Source: Phycisphaerales bacterium
Lineage (GTDB): Bacteria; Planctomycetota; Phycisphaerae; Phycisphaerales; UBA1924
DNA length: 47,969 bases
Assembly: GCA_014379385.1 (NCBI GenBank)
Contig: JACMLW010000162.1
Location: forward strand, 1-47,969
Reading direction: 5' to 3'
Part shown: one piece after another, positions 17,153 through 25,878 of the stretch
How positions within the stretch are numbered: the first letter of the stretch is position 1
Layout of the letters: every line of letters starts with the position of its first letter
The notes under the pieces: model-generated
Told to the model about the DNA's origin: nothing
Database searches by the model: none
The model's input: only the letters and a program-made list of their open reading frames with translations
Position numbers and translations under genes: made by a program

Positions 17153-18250
17153 TTACAGCAGCCCCGCTGTTTCCGGCAGGCCGAGCATCAGGTTCGCGTT
17201 CTGAACCGCCTGGCCCGAGGCGCCCTTCACGAGGTTGTCCTCGGCGGCCACCACCACGGCGTGCCCGCCCACCACCCGCGCGTTGAGATGGACACAGTTT
17301 GTCCGCTGCACATCGCGCAGGGTCGGGGCCTCGTCGCGCACCACGATGAACGGCTCGCGCTCGTACGCAGCGCGGAGCGCAGCGCGCAGTTGCTCGGTCG
17401 TCGTCTCGCTATTCACCGGCGCCGCGTAGATCGTCTCGAGGATGCCGCGTTCGAGCGGGAGCAGGTGCGGCACGAAGAGCGGATCGGGCGCGGCCGGGCT
17501 CGCGCGCTCCGAACCGGTTGAGGCAGGCCCTACCCCCCACATGGTGAGGCTCTGGGCGATCTCCGGCTGGTGCCGATGGACGCCGATGCCGTACGCGGAA
17601 AAATTCTCGTTGGCTTCCGGGTAGTGCAGATTCTGCTTGGGCGAGCGCCCCGCGCCGCTTACACCGGACGCCGCGTTCACGATGATCGAGTCCGTCCGCA
17701 CCAGGCGAGCGCGCAGCAGCGGGACCAGCGCGAGCGCCGCGGCCGTGGGGTAACAGCCGGGGTTGGCCACCAGCTCGGCGTTGCGGACGCGGTCACGTGC
17801 CAGTTCGGTCAGTCCGTACACCGCGCGCTCCAGGTTGGCTGGGTCGGTGTGAGGGTGTCCGTAGGCGCGTTCGTAGACCGCCGCGTCGCGCAGCCGGTAC
17901 GCCGCCGAGAGATCAACGACCTTCACGCCACGCGAGAGCAGCGGGGGGGTGTGCTCCATGGCCGCCTCGTGCGGGAGGCAGAGGAACGCGAGCCGGCAGG
18001 CCGCGGCGATCGCGTCATGATCAATGGCGCGGCACTCGGCGGCGGCGGCGGAGAGCCGCCCCCGAAGGCGCGGGAACTCGTGATCGATGCGCGGGGCCGG
18101 CACCCGTGCCGAGGCGAGGTAGGCCACGTGCATGCCGGGATGGCGTGCGATGATCTCGATCAACTCGAGGCCGGTGTAGCCGGTGGGACCGAGAATGGCG
18201 GTGGGGACCGAACCGCTCTTCAAAGCGATGGTCTGCGAGGCGCTGGGCAT
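17153..18250 (-). CDS. argC: N-acetyl-gamma-glutamyl-phosphate reductase
   Basis: A 365-residue cytosolic enzyme reducing N-acetylglutamyl-5-phosphate to the semialdehyde with NADPH, the third step of arginine synthesis. The N-terminal Rossmann motif ILGPTGYTGLELIEI binds NADP. The active-site motif NPGCYPTA has its nucleophilic Cys at residue 166. VNAASGVSGAGRSPKQNLHY and YGIGVHRHQPEI are typical of the catalytic domain. It is slightly longer than most ArgC because of an insert near residues 250-262 (before PDPLFVPHLLPLERGI). No other arg genes are in the window, so arginine genes are scattered. The phosphatase gene lies 18 bases from its start side, on the same strand. Confidence 0.95.
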   Translation of the reverse strand: MPSASQTIALKSGSVPTAILGPTGYTGLELIEIIARHPGMHVAYLASARVPAPRIDHEFPRLRGRLSAAAAECRAIDHDAIAAACRLAFLCLPHEAAMEHTPPLLSRGVKVVDLSAAYRLRDAAVYERAYGHPHTDPANLERAVYGLTELARDRVRNAELVANPGCYPTAAALALVPLLRARLVRTDSIIVNAASGVSGAGRSPKQNLHYPEANENFSAYGIGVHRHQPEIAQSLTMWGVGPASTGSERASPAAPDPLFVPHLLPLERGILETIYAAPVNSETTTEQLRAALRAAYEREPFIVVRDEAPTLRDVQRTNCVHLNARVVGGHAVVVAAEDNLVKGASGQAVQNANLMLGLPETAGLL

Positions 18251-18268
18251 GGCCGCATTGTTGCGGCC

Positions 18269-19753
18269 CTAGACCGGCGCCGCGGCCGCGACGTGGCCGC
18301 CGGCTCGCCCGATGGCCGGAGCGCCGTTTGCGTGAACCTGGCCGCTACCAACAGAGGCGGTTGGCGGGTATCCGAGCAGGCGCGTGACTTCGAGCACGAT
18401 GGTGTCGTCCCGCGCCGGGCCTTGGCGGTGCTCCTCGACCGCGCCCACGATGGCCGACATGCACGAGCCCGGTGAGTGCGCCGCGGCGTTGGCGACCACA
18501 CGCTGTAGCCCCACCACGCCGAGGTACTTACCGTGGTCGTTGCGGGCCTCGATGGCGCCGTCGGTGTAGGCGAGCAGCACGTCGCCGGGGCCAAAGTGGC
18601 GGCTCTCGGGGGCCGGATCAAAGTCCGGGGCGGCGCACACGCCCAGCACGAACGACGTCGATGCGAGCTGGTCGATCGTGCCATCGACGCCGCGCACGAA
18701 CGCGGGCGGGTGCCCTCCGCTGGCGAACTCGAGCTGGTTCCGCGCCGGATCAATGCGGACGCACAGGGCGGTGGCGTAGATGGAGTGCGTTGCGAGCGTG
18801 AGGTGAACGTACCTGTTGAGGGCCTTGAGCACGTCGCCGGGTTTCGCCAGCGGATCCTCGGCGTACAGACGCTCGATCTCACCAAACAGGCGGTTCACCG
18901 TGAGCGCCGCCGCGATGCCGTGGCCAGTGACATCGATGAGCAGCACGTCAAAGGGCGGGGGCTCTCCGGCTGTGGCGGGCGCGAAGCGCGCGTAGATGTA
19001 ATCGCCGCCGATCTGCAGCATTGGCTCGTAGTGATACTGAAACCGGATGGGCCCCGTGTTCACCGGGGCGGGGAAGAGCCCCTGGTGGATGCTGCGTGCA
19101 TCGGCCAGCTCGCGGCGCATCTGGCCGTAACGGGTCTCGATGAATCGCGAACGGAAGAGCTCGAGCCGCTTGGTATGCCGGAACCAGGAGATGAGCACGC
19201 CGGGGGTGAACGCGACTATCAGCGAGAGCAGCATGGTGACCGAGTTAAGCAGCCGGTCGCCCACCGTTCCCTGAAAGAACAGGAGCGTCGTGACGACCGA
19301 GAGGCCCAGCACCGGGACCGTCGGCCGCAGAGCCTGGCGAGGCATCCACGGCAGCATCACGCAGGCCATCATGTGCGCGAACCAGATGAGGGTGATCGCG
19401 TCGAAAATCCCGTACTGGTAGATCAGGCCATGCACCATGGGCCCGACCCCCTGGAGCACGATGAGCCAGAAGCTCGCTCGCAGCAGCGTTGATCTTGAAA
19501 CCGGGCGCGACTTCGCCCAGAGAAACGCCGCGAGCGTGGCGAGGGGCGCGACAAGAAACAGCCCGCGCTGCGCGAGGTCCAGGAACGGCAAGCTCCCTCG
19601 GATCAGCTCGTCTGTGAGACGCGCCACCACAAGGGCCATGCTCAGAAAGCCCGTCACGCCGCTGAACCACAGGAATCGGCGACGCAGCAGGCGCGAGGTC
19701 TCGACCTCGAGCTCCTGGTGAAAGTCGCTGGTGAAGGTGAAGCCGGTCGTCAT
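18269..19753 (-). CDS. Membrane-anchored RsbU/SpoIIE-type PP2C phosphatase
   Basis: A 494-residue protein when started at ATG 19753 (MTTGFTF); the open frame extends to 19846 with a TTG, and no clear ribosome site decides. Residues about 25-215 hold six or so membrane helices, then a linker (RYGQMRRELADARSIHQGLFP) typical just before these phosphatases. The catalytic domain has GGDYIYAR, IDVTGHGIAAAL, TDGAIEA and DDTIVLEV, the metal-binding Asp set of PPM phosphatases. Such proteins dephosphorylate anti-sigma-antagonist (STAS) proteins in partner-switching pathways. No anti-sigma or STAS gene is nearby. The gene precedes argC on the same strand by 18 bases and may be co-transcribed with it. 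Confidence 0.88.
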   Translation of the reverse strand: MTTGFTFTSDFHQELEVETSRLLRRRFLWFSGVTGFLSMALVVARLTDELIRGSLPFLDLAQRGLFLVAPLATLAAFLWAKSRPVSRSTLLRASFWLIVLQGVGPMVHGLIYQYGIFDAITLIWFAHMMACVMLPWMPRQALRPTVPVLGLSVVTTLLFFQGTVGDRLLNSVTMLLSLIVAFTPGVLISWFRHTKRLELFRSRFIETRYGQMRRELADARSIHQGLFPAPVNTGPIRFQYHYEPMLQIGGDYIYARFAPATAGEPPPFDVLLIDVTGHGIAAALTVNRLFGEIERLYAEDPLAKPGDVLKALNRYVHLTLATHSIYATALCVRIDPARNQLEFASGGHPPAFVRGVDGTIDQLASTSFVLGVCAAPDFDPAPESRHFGPGDVLLAYTDGAIEARNDHGKYLGVVGLQRVVANAAAHSPGSCMSAIVGAVEEHRQGPARDDTIVLEVTRLLGYPPTASVGSGQVHANGAPAIGRAGGHVAAAAPV

Positions 19754-19918
19754 GAGTTTCAGGACCGTCCCGCCTGTGGCTCGCCGTTCGCGCTCTCCAC
19801 CCCAGTGGCCGGAATCGGCCGCCGTTCCCCCCTGCATCTCGCCCAAACCAGAGTGTATCTGACTTTGGGCCGGCCGGTCACTGCGGCCCTCCGCCCCCGG
19901 ACGCGGTATCGTGACGCC

Positions 19919-21859
19919 ATGCGATCAATCTTCCCGTTCCTACTGTGCGTCGCGGCCGTCGCCCCGTTTGCTCGCGCGGCCCCTGCCAGCCAGCCGGACG
20001 CCCCGACACCAAAGCCACCGGCGACGCCCCGTAACGAGGTGCAGGCGGCCGAACCCGCCGCGTCCACCGCCCTCAAGGCCCTCCTGGACGAGCACATGGA
20101 GTTCCTTGTTCGAATCTACCCGGTCGAGATGGGCTCGATGCGCGGCGACGAGCGGTACAACGACAAACTGAGCGACCTGAGCCCCGCCGCGTTCGCATCG
20201 CGACGCGCCGAGATGCAGAGTCGGCTCGGTCGCTTGGGGCAGATCCATCCCTCTGGGCTCACGTCCGCTGAGCGGCTGAACGCGGATTTGCTCGGGTATG
20301 AGCTCTCACTAGCAATTGAACAGGGCCGGTACTTCCCGGAGCAGATGCCGATCAACAGCCTGCGCGGCCCGCACATCGACCTGCCGCAGTTGCCGACCAT
20401 GCTCCCGTTCCGCACGCCCAAGCACTACGCCGACTACGCCGCGCGCCTCGAGGCGATTCCCTTGCTCCTTGACCAGACGATCGAGCAGATGCGGGCCGGC
20501 CTCGCGGCCAAGCGCGTCCCCCCGAAGGTGGTACTCAGGCAGAGCGTGGGGCTCGTGCGTGCGCTGGCAAGCCCGGCTATCGAGCGAGATCCGGCGCTCA
20601 GCCCCTTCTATGCCCCCTTCACAAGCCTGCCGGAGGCCGACGCCGGCGCGGCCCGCGCCCGGGCCGCCATCTCCGGCGCTCTCGTCCCCGCGTACCGCCG
20701 CCTCGCCGATTTTCTGGAGAAGGAGTACCTGCCCGCCTGCCGCGAGACGCTCAGCATTAGCGAGGGCGTTGACGGTCCCGCGGCGTACCAGATGGCCCTT
20801 CGGTATCACACAACCACGGACCTGACGGCAGATGAGATTCACCAGATCGGGCTTGACGAAGTGTCCCGTATCCGTGCCGACATGCTGAAAGTCATCGCGC
20901 TCACCGACTGGGAGGAGCGGACGCAGCTTGAGGGTGACGAACTGATCTCCGCGTTCCTCGAGTTTCTCCGCACCGACAAGCGGTTTTATTTTAGGAGCGG
21001 CGAAGAAATCCTCATGCGGTACCGTGACTTGGCCAAGCGGATCGATCCGGAGCTGCCGCGCCTGTTCAAGACGCTGCCGCGCAATACGTTCGGGATCAAG
21101 GAGATGCCGCCGCTGGCCGCCAAGACAGGCCCGATGGCGTACTTCAACCCGGGCTCAATCCGTTCCGGGGTGCCCGGCACGTTCTATGCCAACACGTTCT
21201 ACCTGGAGATGAGCCCGTCATATCTGATGGTGTCGCTCACACTGCACGAAGCGGCGCCGGGGCACCACTTCCAGCTCGCGATCGCCGACGAGCTTGAGGG
21301 TGTCCACAAGTTCCGGACCGTGGCGGATTACACGGCGTACTCCGAGGGATGGGCGCTGTACTGTGAGCGGCTGGGGCTGGAGATCGGGGATGCGGCCGAA
21401 GGCGCCACGCCCGCGAAGCCGGGCGATGTGGTCGGCGGTCTCTACTCGGACCCGTACGACTCATTCGGGCGGTTGAGCGACGAGATCCTCCGCGCGGTGC
21501 GGCTGGTGGTGGACACGGGTGTGCATAACAAGGGGTGGGCCCGCGACCAGGTGGTTCGGTACATGCGCGACAACACGGCGTGCTCGGAGGCCGAGATCCA
21601 GAGCGAAGCGACGCGATATATCGGGAACGCGGGTCAAGCGTGCGCTTACAAGATCGGCGAGTTGACGATCAGGCGTTTGCGGGCCCGCGCCGAGAAAGAA
21701 CTGGGGCCGGCGTTTGATCTGCGCGAGTTCCACGACCGGGTGCTGGGCGGCGGCGCGATGCCGATGCCGGTCCTGGAAGGAACGATCGATCGGTGGATCG
21801 AGGAAGCCGGAGTGAGGAACGCCGGGGTCAGTTCTCCCGCGGCCGGTCCAAACCGCTGA
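19919..21859 (+). CDS. Exported DUF885 family metallopeptidase-like protein
   Basis: A 646-residue protein. ATG 19919 gives a signal peptide (RSIFPFLLCVAAVAPFARAAPA); the longer frame from 19718 runs antisense through the phosphatase start and is unlikely. Pro-rich low complexity follows, then a helical DUF885 domain. The zinc-peptidase-like motif HEAAPGHH has His443, Glu444 and His449, with YSEGWALYCERLG downstream supplying the expected third-ligand Glu. The family is related to gluzincin peptidases and common in Proteobacteria and planctomycetes; substrates are not established. It is divergent from the phosphatase gene, with about 165 bases between starts. Confidence 0.88.
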   Translation: MRSIFPFLLCVAAVAPFARAAPASQPDAPTPKPPATPRNEVQAAEPAASTALKALLDEHMEFLVRIYPVEMGSMRGDERYNDKLSDLSPAAFASRRAEMQSRLGRLGQIHPSGLTSAERLNADLLGYELSLAIEQGRYFPEQMPINSLRGPHIDLPQLPTMLPFRTPKHYADYAARLEAIPLLLDQTIEQMRAGLAAKRVPPKVVLRQSVGLVRALASPAIERDPALSPFYAPFTSLPEADAGAARARAAISGALVPAYRRLADFLEKEYLPACRETLSISEGVDGPAAYQMALRYHTTTDLTADEIHQIGLDEVSRIRADMLKVIALTDWEERTQLEGDELISAFLEFLRTDKRFYFRSGEEILMRYRDLAKRIDPELPRLFKTLPRNTFGIKEMPPLAAKTGPMAYFNPGSIRSGVPGTFYANTFYLEMSPSYLMVSLTLHEAAPGHHFQLAIADELEGVHKFRTVADYTAYSEGWALYCERLGLEIGDAAEGATPAKPGDVVGGLYSDPYDSFGRLSDEILRAVRLVVDTGVHNKGWARDQVVRYMRDNTACSEAEIQSEATRYIGNAGQACAYKIGELTIRRLRARAEKELGPAFDLREFHDRVLGGGAMPMPVLEGTIDRWIEEAGVRNAGVSSPAAGPNR

Positions 21860-22208
21860 TGCGGAGAGTGTTCGGGTTTGAAGGAAATGATGCGGATCGG
21901 TCGATTGAAAAGCGGTCTCTCGCTGGACCTCAGATGTCCATTCCACCCAGAACAATGGTGGAAATGCGGGTTTCGACTGGACAAGTCTGCATCTTTCCGC
22001 CACAATAAACGAATGGGCCATTCGGCCTGTATGGACCGCAGCCCATCTCGTGGGCCACTTCTTCGCGTGTCTGTGTGAATCTCGTATGAAGTTGGTATAA
22101 AGGGTGGCGGGTCCACTCAGGCAGGCTCGCAGCCTGCGCGGTTGCCAAAACGGGTTGAGGCATCAGGCGGACGCATCGTGAACGCTTTAATCATGGGACA
22201 CCTCAACG
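21860..22208. other. Gene-free stretch upstream of the small acidic membrane protein
   Basis: About 350 bases with no convincing gene. A short-loop hairpin, GCAGGCT-CGC-AGCCTGC, is at 22121-22137 without a T run. TATAAA at 22096-22101 could be a -10 element, but the -35 position is poor. Composition is less GC-rich than the flanks, as expected for a regulatory region. Confidence 0.3.
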
Positions 22209-22523
22209 ATGGCTGACGACGAAGCGAAAAAGAAGAAAATACAGATCGGCGTGGCGGTCGGTTGCTTCGCCGCGGCAGGTCTGGCCTACTGGCTCATGAA
22301 CCGTGAGTCTGCCCCCGAGCCACCGCCGGCGCCAAGCGCGGCCGCAGAAGAACTCGCGACACAGCCGATCGACCCGGCGAAGCGGGCCGAAGAGCCTGAG
22401 GTGACCATCGGGTTGCCCGCGAGCGGGAATCGGGCACTCGACCCGGATTACGAGCAGGAACTTGAGGAGGACATGCCCGAAGAGGACATGCCCGAGGACG
22501 AGGAACCCGAAGAGCCCCGGTAA
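22209..22523 (+). CDS. Small membrane protein with acidic repeat tail, unknown function
   Basis: A 104-residue protein. A Lys-rich start (AKKKKIQ) is followed by one membrane helix (residues about 11-30, ending YWLMN) and a Pro/Glu-rich outer region. The tail is strongly acidic with a repeated EEDMP unit; the DNA carries a 15-base tandem repeat (22467-22480 and 22482-22495). No domain is recognised. By the positive-inside rule the tail would be periplasmic. It lies 168 bases before the orphan pseudopilin on the same strand. The Shine-Dalgarno is weak, but the composition suits a real gene. Confidence 0.65.
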   Translation: MADDEAKKKKIQIGVAVGCFAAAGLAYWLMNRESAPEPPPAPSAAAEELATQPIDPAKRAEEPEVTIGLPASGNRALDPDYEQELEEDMPEEDMPEDEEPEEPR

Positions 22524-22691
22524 CTGTTGGGAGATCCCGACGGTGGGGTGCGACGAATAGCACACCTCCAGACAGTTGCCCCTAGACAAACTGGCCAAGA
22601 GAGTCTGGATCAAGATAGTTTGGTAAGAATCCTGGCGGAAAACGGCTGGCACCAGCGATCTCAACGTCGCGACTGAACACAGGAGAATCCA

Positions 22692-23594
22692 ATGCGTAGG
22701 CGTGGCTTTACACTCATCGAGTTGCTGGTGGTCATCGCGATCATCGCGCTGCTCATCGGGATCCTGCTCCCGGCCTTGGGCAAGGCGCGCAAGAGCGCCT
22801 ACATGTCCATGTCGCTGAGCAACCTCCGGCAGCAGAGCGCCGCGTGCGCCGCCTACCGGGCCTCCAACCGCGAGAAGCTCCCGCTCGAGCTCACAACCAA
22901 CACGCGCCGCCCCCCGAACGCCTCCACCGGCAACGGCTGGTGTACCTGGAGTTACGGCGGCAAGAATACCGACAGCACGATTCCAAACGTCGGCGGATCC
23001 TTCTGGTATGGCTACGCAGGCGGTGTGTTCGACGTTGAGGCGGCCGACCGTCCGATGAACGAGTACATGTACCCCGACGCCGATCTCGAGGCTCCGAATC
23101 CTCCGGCTCGGTTGCCAGCTCTGAGCCCCAGCCGCAGCCAGCTCCAACTCTTGGCGTTCAAGGATCCCAGCGACAGGCTGAGCCACCAGCGCGACTGGCC
23201 GAACCCGACCGTTTCCCCGGTTATCTCCAGCTACGACGACGTCGGCACCAGCTATCACTACAACATCCAGTGGTGGGAGCAGACGTCCGGCCTCCCGACC
23301 GGCTTCGCCCAGCGCTTCTCGTTCGGCGTGCAGCGCATGGCCCTCGCTGATGCCTATGACCCCGCCCGCTTCGTTTGGCTGCATGATCAGTACGCCGACA
23401 TCGTCGTGCATAACACCCAGGCCAACTTCAGGCTCGTTAACGGGTACAACGACATCAACAAGTCGCTCATGACCTTCCTCGACGGCCATGCCGCGTACCA
23501 CACCGTCTATCCTCAGGGTCCGAACCACGACCCGCGCTCCTTCTCCAATGCCCTCTACACGTTTATCTTTGACGACCTCGTCTTCGATCCATAA
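22692..23594 (+). CDS. Orphan type IV pilin-like/pseudopilin protein
   Basis: A 300-residue protein. AGGAG lies about nine bases before the ATG. The N-terminus is a textbook class III signal: short basic leader MRRRG, cleavage before F, Glu at position +5 ([20 protein letters not shown]) and a hydrophobic assembly helix. Residues about 50-300 form a globular domain rich in Tyr and Trp, and near the end [13 protein letters not shown] resembles the late DG motif of planctomycete prepilin-like families. Planctomycetes carry many such paralogues; their assembly and role are largely unknown. No secretin, ATPase or prepilin peptidase is nearby. A strong terminator follows the stop by 29 bases, so the gene ends a unit. 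Confidence 0.9.
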   Translation: MRRRGFTLIELLVVIAIIALLIGILLPALGKARKSAYMSMSLSNLRQQSAACAAYRASNREKLPLELTTNTRRPPNASTGNGWCTWSYGGKNTDSTIPNVGGSFWYGYAGGVFDVEAADRPMNEYMYPDADLEAPNPPARLPALSPSRSQLQLLAFKDPSDRLSHQRDWPNPTVSPVISSYDDVGTSYHYNIQWWEQTSGLPTGFAQRFSFGVQRMALADAYDPARFVWLHDQYADIVVHNTQANFRLVNGYNDINKSLMTFLDGHAAYHTVYPQGPNHDPRSFSNALYTFIFDDLVFDP

Positions 23595-23623
23595 GCCGGC
23601 ATTCCGCGACATCGTTCACTCAC

Positions 23624-23659
23624 AAAGGGGCGCCTCATTTGGCGCCCCTTTGCTTTTTT
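23624..23659 (+). terminator. Intrinsic terminator after the pseudopilin gene
   Basis: AAAGGGGCGCC (23624-23634) and GGCGCCCCTTT (23641-23651) form an 11-base perfect stem with a six-base loop, followed by GC and six T residues. Confidence 0.88.
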
Positions 23660-23709
23660 GATGGTCTCCCTACAGCACCTCTCAGCATGAAACCCCGTAC
23701 ATTGACGCC

Positions 23710-25878
23710 ATGTGCGGCATCGCCGGCATTCTGCGATTGAGCCCAGCCGGTGCGTCCGTTAGTTCGGGGATCCGCGCCGAACTTGACTTCCCGGCGCCGT
23801 TCCTCGCATCACTTGACTCGGCCATCAAACATCGCGGCCCCGACGGCAGCGGCCAGTTCGCCGACTCGATCCCGGGGGTTCCGCCGCTCCGCGGCGGATT
23901 GCCCACTCAACCCGTCCATACACGAGGGGCTCATTCCGAATCCGCATCCGTAGTTGACGTCGTCCTCCTCCACCGTCGGCTCAGCATCATCGATCACGAC
24001 GGCGGCGCCCAGCCAATGATCGTCGGCGACGGCCCCGATGACCGCACCGCCGTCATCTTCAACGGCTGCATCTACAACCACCGCGAACTCAGACGCGAGC
24101 TCACCGCCCTCGGCGACTCCTTCACATCCGACCACAGCGACACCGAGGTTATCGTCCGCGGCTGGCGACGCTGGCGCGACGACCTGTGGACCCGACTCGA
24201 GGGCATGTTCGCCGTCGCGCTCTGGGACCGCCGCACCGCCACCCTTCGCCTCGCGCGCGACCAGTTCGGCGAGAAGCCGCTTTACTACCTCGAATCGCGC
24301 GACGAGCCTTCGCGCCAAGTCGCATTCTCGAGCGTCCCGCTCGCGTCGCCGTCCAGCCCCAAACCCGCATCACTCGCCGCGTGGCTCCGCTTCGGCGCCG
24401 CTACCTCGCCGCCAAGTAACTGGCTCTCTCTTCGCCCCGGCGAGCTGCTCGTATTCGGCGATGCCAAGCCCAGTGCCGTGGGCTGGGGGGGCAGCCCGCG
24501 CGGCCCTTCTCAGGGTTCATCCTCGTCGCGAGCCGCGTTCCGTGTGCCGCTGGCCGCAACGATCGCCTTCGGTCTCCTCAACTCAAGCACCCGCGCCACA
24601 CCACCTCCCCGCGATTACCCCCTTGCCCCGGAAGAAGTGGAATCGCTCCTCCGCCGCGCCGTCGAGCGGAGGCTCGAGGCCGACGTGCCTCTGGGCGCGT
24701 TCCTCTCCGGCGGCGTCGATTCATCTCTCGTCTCGCTCTTCGCCCGGCGCGCCCTCGGCTCGCTCGACACCTTCACCGTCGCAATGCCCGATCCGCGCTA
24801 CGACGAGTCAGCCTTTGCCGCGGCCGCCGCGCAGGCAATCGGCTCGCGCCACCACACGCTCGACTGCAACGCGCATCCCGCCGACGACCTGGTTCACCTC
24901 ATCCGCCAGATCAATCTCCCCTTCGGGGACAGCTCACTCCTGCCCGCCTACTGGGTGAGCCGCGCGGCCCGCGCGCACGTCAAAGTCGCGCTCAGCGGCG
25001 ATGGCGGCGACGAACTCTTCGCGGGGTACAACCGCTACTACGCACTCCCGTGGCTCGCGCGCTTGCGACCCCTCGGTCCCCTCGCGCCCGCCCTCGCCGC
25101 GCTCTTCCCAACATCGAACCCCCGCTCGACCTCTTCGCGAGCCGCGCGTCTCCTCCACGCCGCGGTCCACCACGGCTACTTCGACCTCGTCTCGATCTTC
25201 CCGCGCGCCACGCTGCCCCCCGAACTCCGCGCGCACGCCCCAACCGATGACAACGACCGCGCATCGCCCGCCGATCAGCCCCCGCGCTCTATCGCCGCCG
25301 CCATCTGGCACGACCTCGCGCACTACCTCCCCGCGGACCTGCTCCGCAAGACCGACGCCGCGTCGATGTCCTGCGCCCTCGAGGTCCGCTGCCCGTTCCT
25401 CGATACAGACCTCGCCCGTGCCGCCCTCTCCGCCACGATCGAATCGCTCACGCCCCGCGCTGAGCGCAAAGGGCTGCTCAAGGCCGTAGCCCGCCGCCAC
25501 TTCCCCTCGTTCATCGTCGATCGCCGCAAGATGGGCTTCGCGATCCCCATCGGCGAGTGGTTCCGCACCGACTTCGGATCGATGCGCACGCTCCTGCTCG
25601 ACCGGTTCCGCGGCGCCGAGCCCTTCGGCCCGCCCTCGCTCGGCATCGATATCGATCGTTCGTTCACCGAGCGGCTCATCCGCGAGCACGACGCGGCGGG
25701 CGGCAACAGCACCAACCCGTGGAAGGGTCGCGACCACGGCCAGCGCCTCTACGCGCTGCTCGTGCTCTCCATCTGGGCCGAGCACGCGGGACGCGTACAC
25801 AGGATTGAGGCCTTCGCCGCTGCGCCTACCTCGCGGCATCCGGAGCCGGCACGTCCGTCTTCGTCTCCTGACCGATGA
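23710..25878 (+). CDS. asnB: Glutamine-hydrolysing asparagine synthetase
   Basis: A 722-residue cytosolic enzyme making asparagine from aspartate, ATP and glutamine. The ATG is followed directly by the Cys2 nucleophile (MCGIAGILRL). The amidotransferase half also shows HRGPDGSGQF, HRRLSIIDHDGGAQPM, FNGCIYNHRELR and DQFGEKPLYY. The synthetase half has the pyrophosphate loop FLSGGVDSSLV (Ser333) and ALSGDGGDELFAGYNRY. It is about 100 residues longer than many AsnB proteins. Visible extra segments are a loop of about 45 residues before HRRLSII and a Ser/Pro-rich stretch near residues 250-300. Its 3' end overlaps the convergent PD40 gene by 53 bases. AsnB-like enzymes also serve in polysaccharide clusters, but none is here. 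Confidence 0.93.
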   Translation: MCGIAGILRLSPAGASVSSGIRAELDFPAPFLASLDSAIKHRGPDGSGQFADSIPGVPPLRGGLPTQPVHTRGAHSESASVVDVVLLHRRLSIIDHDGGAQPMIVGDGPDDRTAVIFNGCIYNHRELRRELTALGDSFTSDHSDTEVIVRGWRRWRDDLWTRLEGMFAVALWDRRTATLRLARDQFGEKPLYYLESRDEPSRQVAFSSVPLASPSSPKPASLAAWLRFGAATSPPSNWLSLRPGELLVFGDAKPSAVGWGGSPRGPSQGSSSSRAAFRVPLAATIAFGLLNSSTRATPPPRDYPLAPEEVESLLRRAVERRLEADVPLGAFLSGGVDSSLVSLFARRALGSLDTFTVAMPDPRYDESAFAAAAAQAIGSRHHTLDCNAHPADDLVHLIRQINLPFGDSSLLPAYWVSRAARAHVKVALSGDGGDELFAGYNRYYALPWLARLRPLGPLAPALAALFPTSNPRSTSSRAARLLHAAVHHGYFDLVSIFPRATLPPELRAHAPTDDNDRASPADQPPRSIAAAIWHDLAHYLPADLLRKTDAASMSCALEVRCPFLDTDLARAALSATIESLTPRAERKGLLKAVARRHFPSFIVDRRKMGFAIPIGEWFRTDFGSMRTLLLDRFRGAEPFGPPSLGIDIDRSFTERLIREHDAAGGNSTNPWKGRDHGQRLYALLVLSIWAEHAGRVHRIEAFAAAPTSRHPEPARPSSSPDR

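Noticed and set aside
22121-22137. Hairpin GCAGGCT-CGC-AGCCTGC as a terminator
   Set aside because: Three-base loop and no T run; it is not placed after a gene end in a way that supports termination.
22467-22495. Tandem repeat as a CRISPR or mobile-element trace
   Set aside because: Only two units of 15 bases, in frame, encoding EEDMP; it is a coding repeat.
22203-23612. 469-codon open frame on the minus strand over the pseudopilin gene
   Set aside because: It mirrors a clear pilin-like protein with a good ribosome site, has low-complexity Val/Gly/Arg content and no domain.
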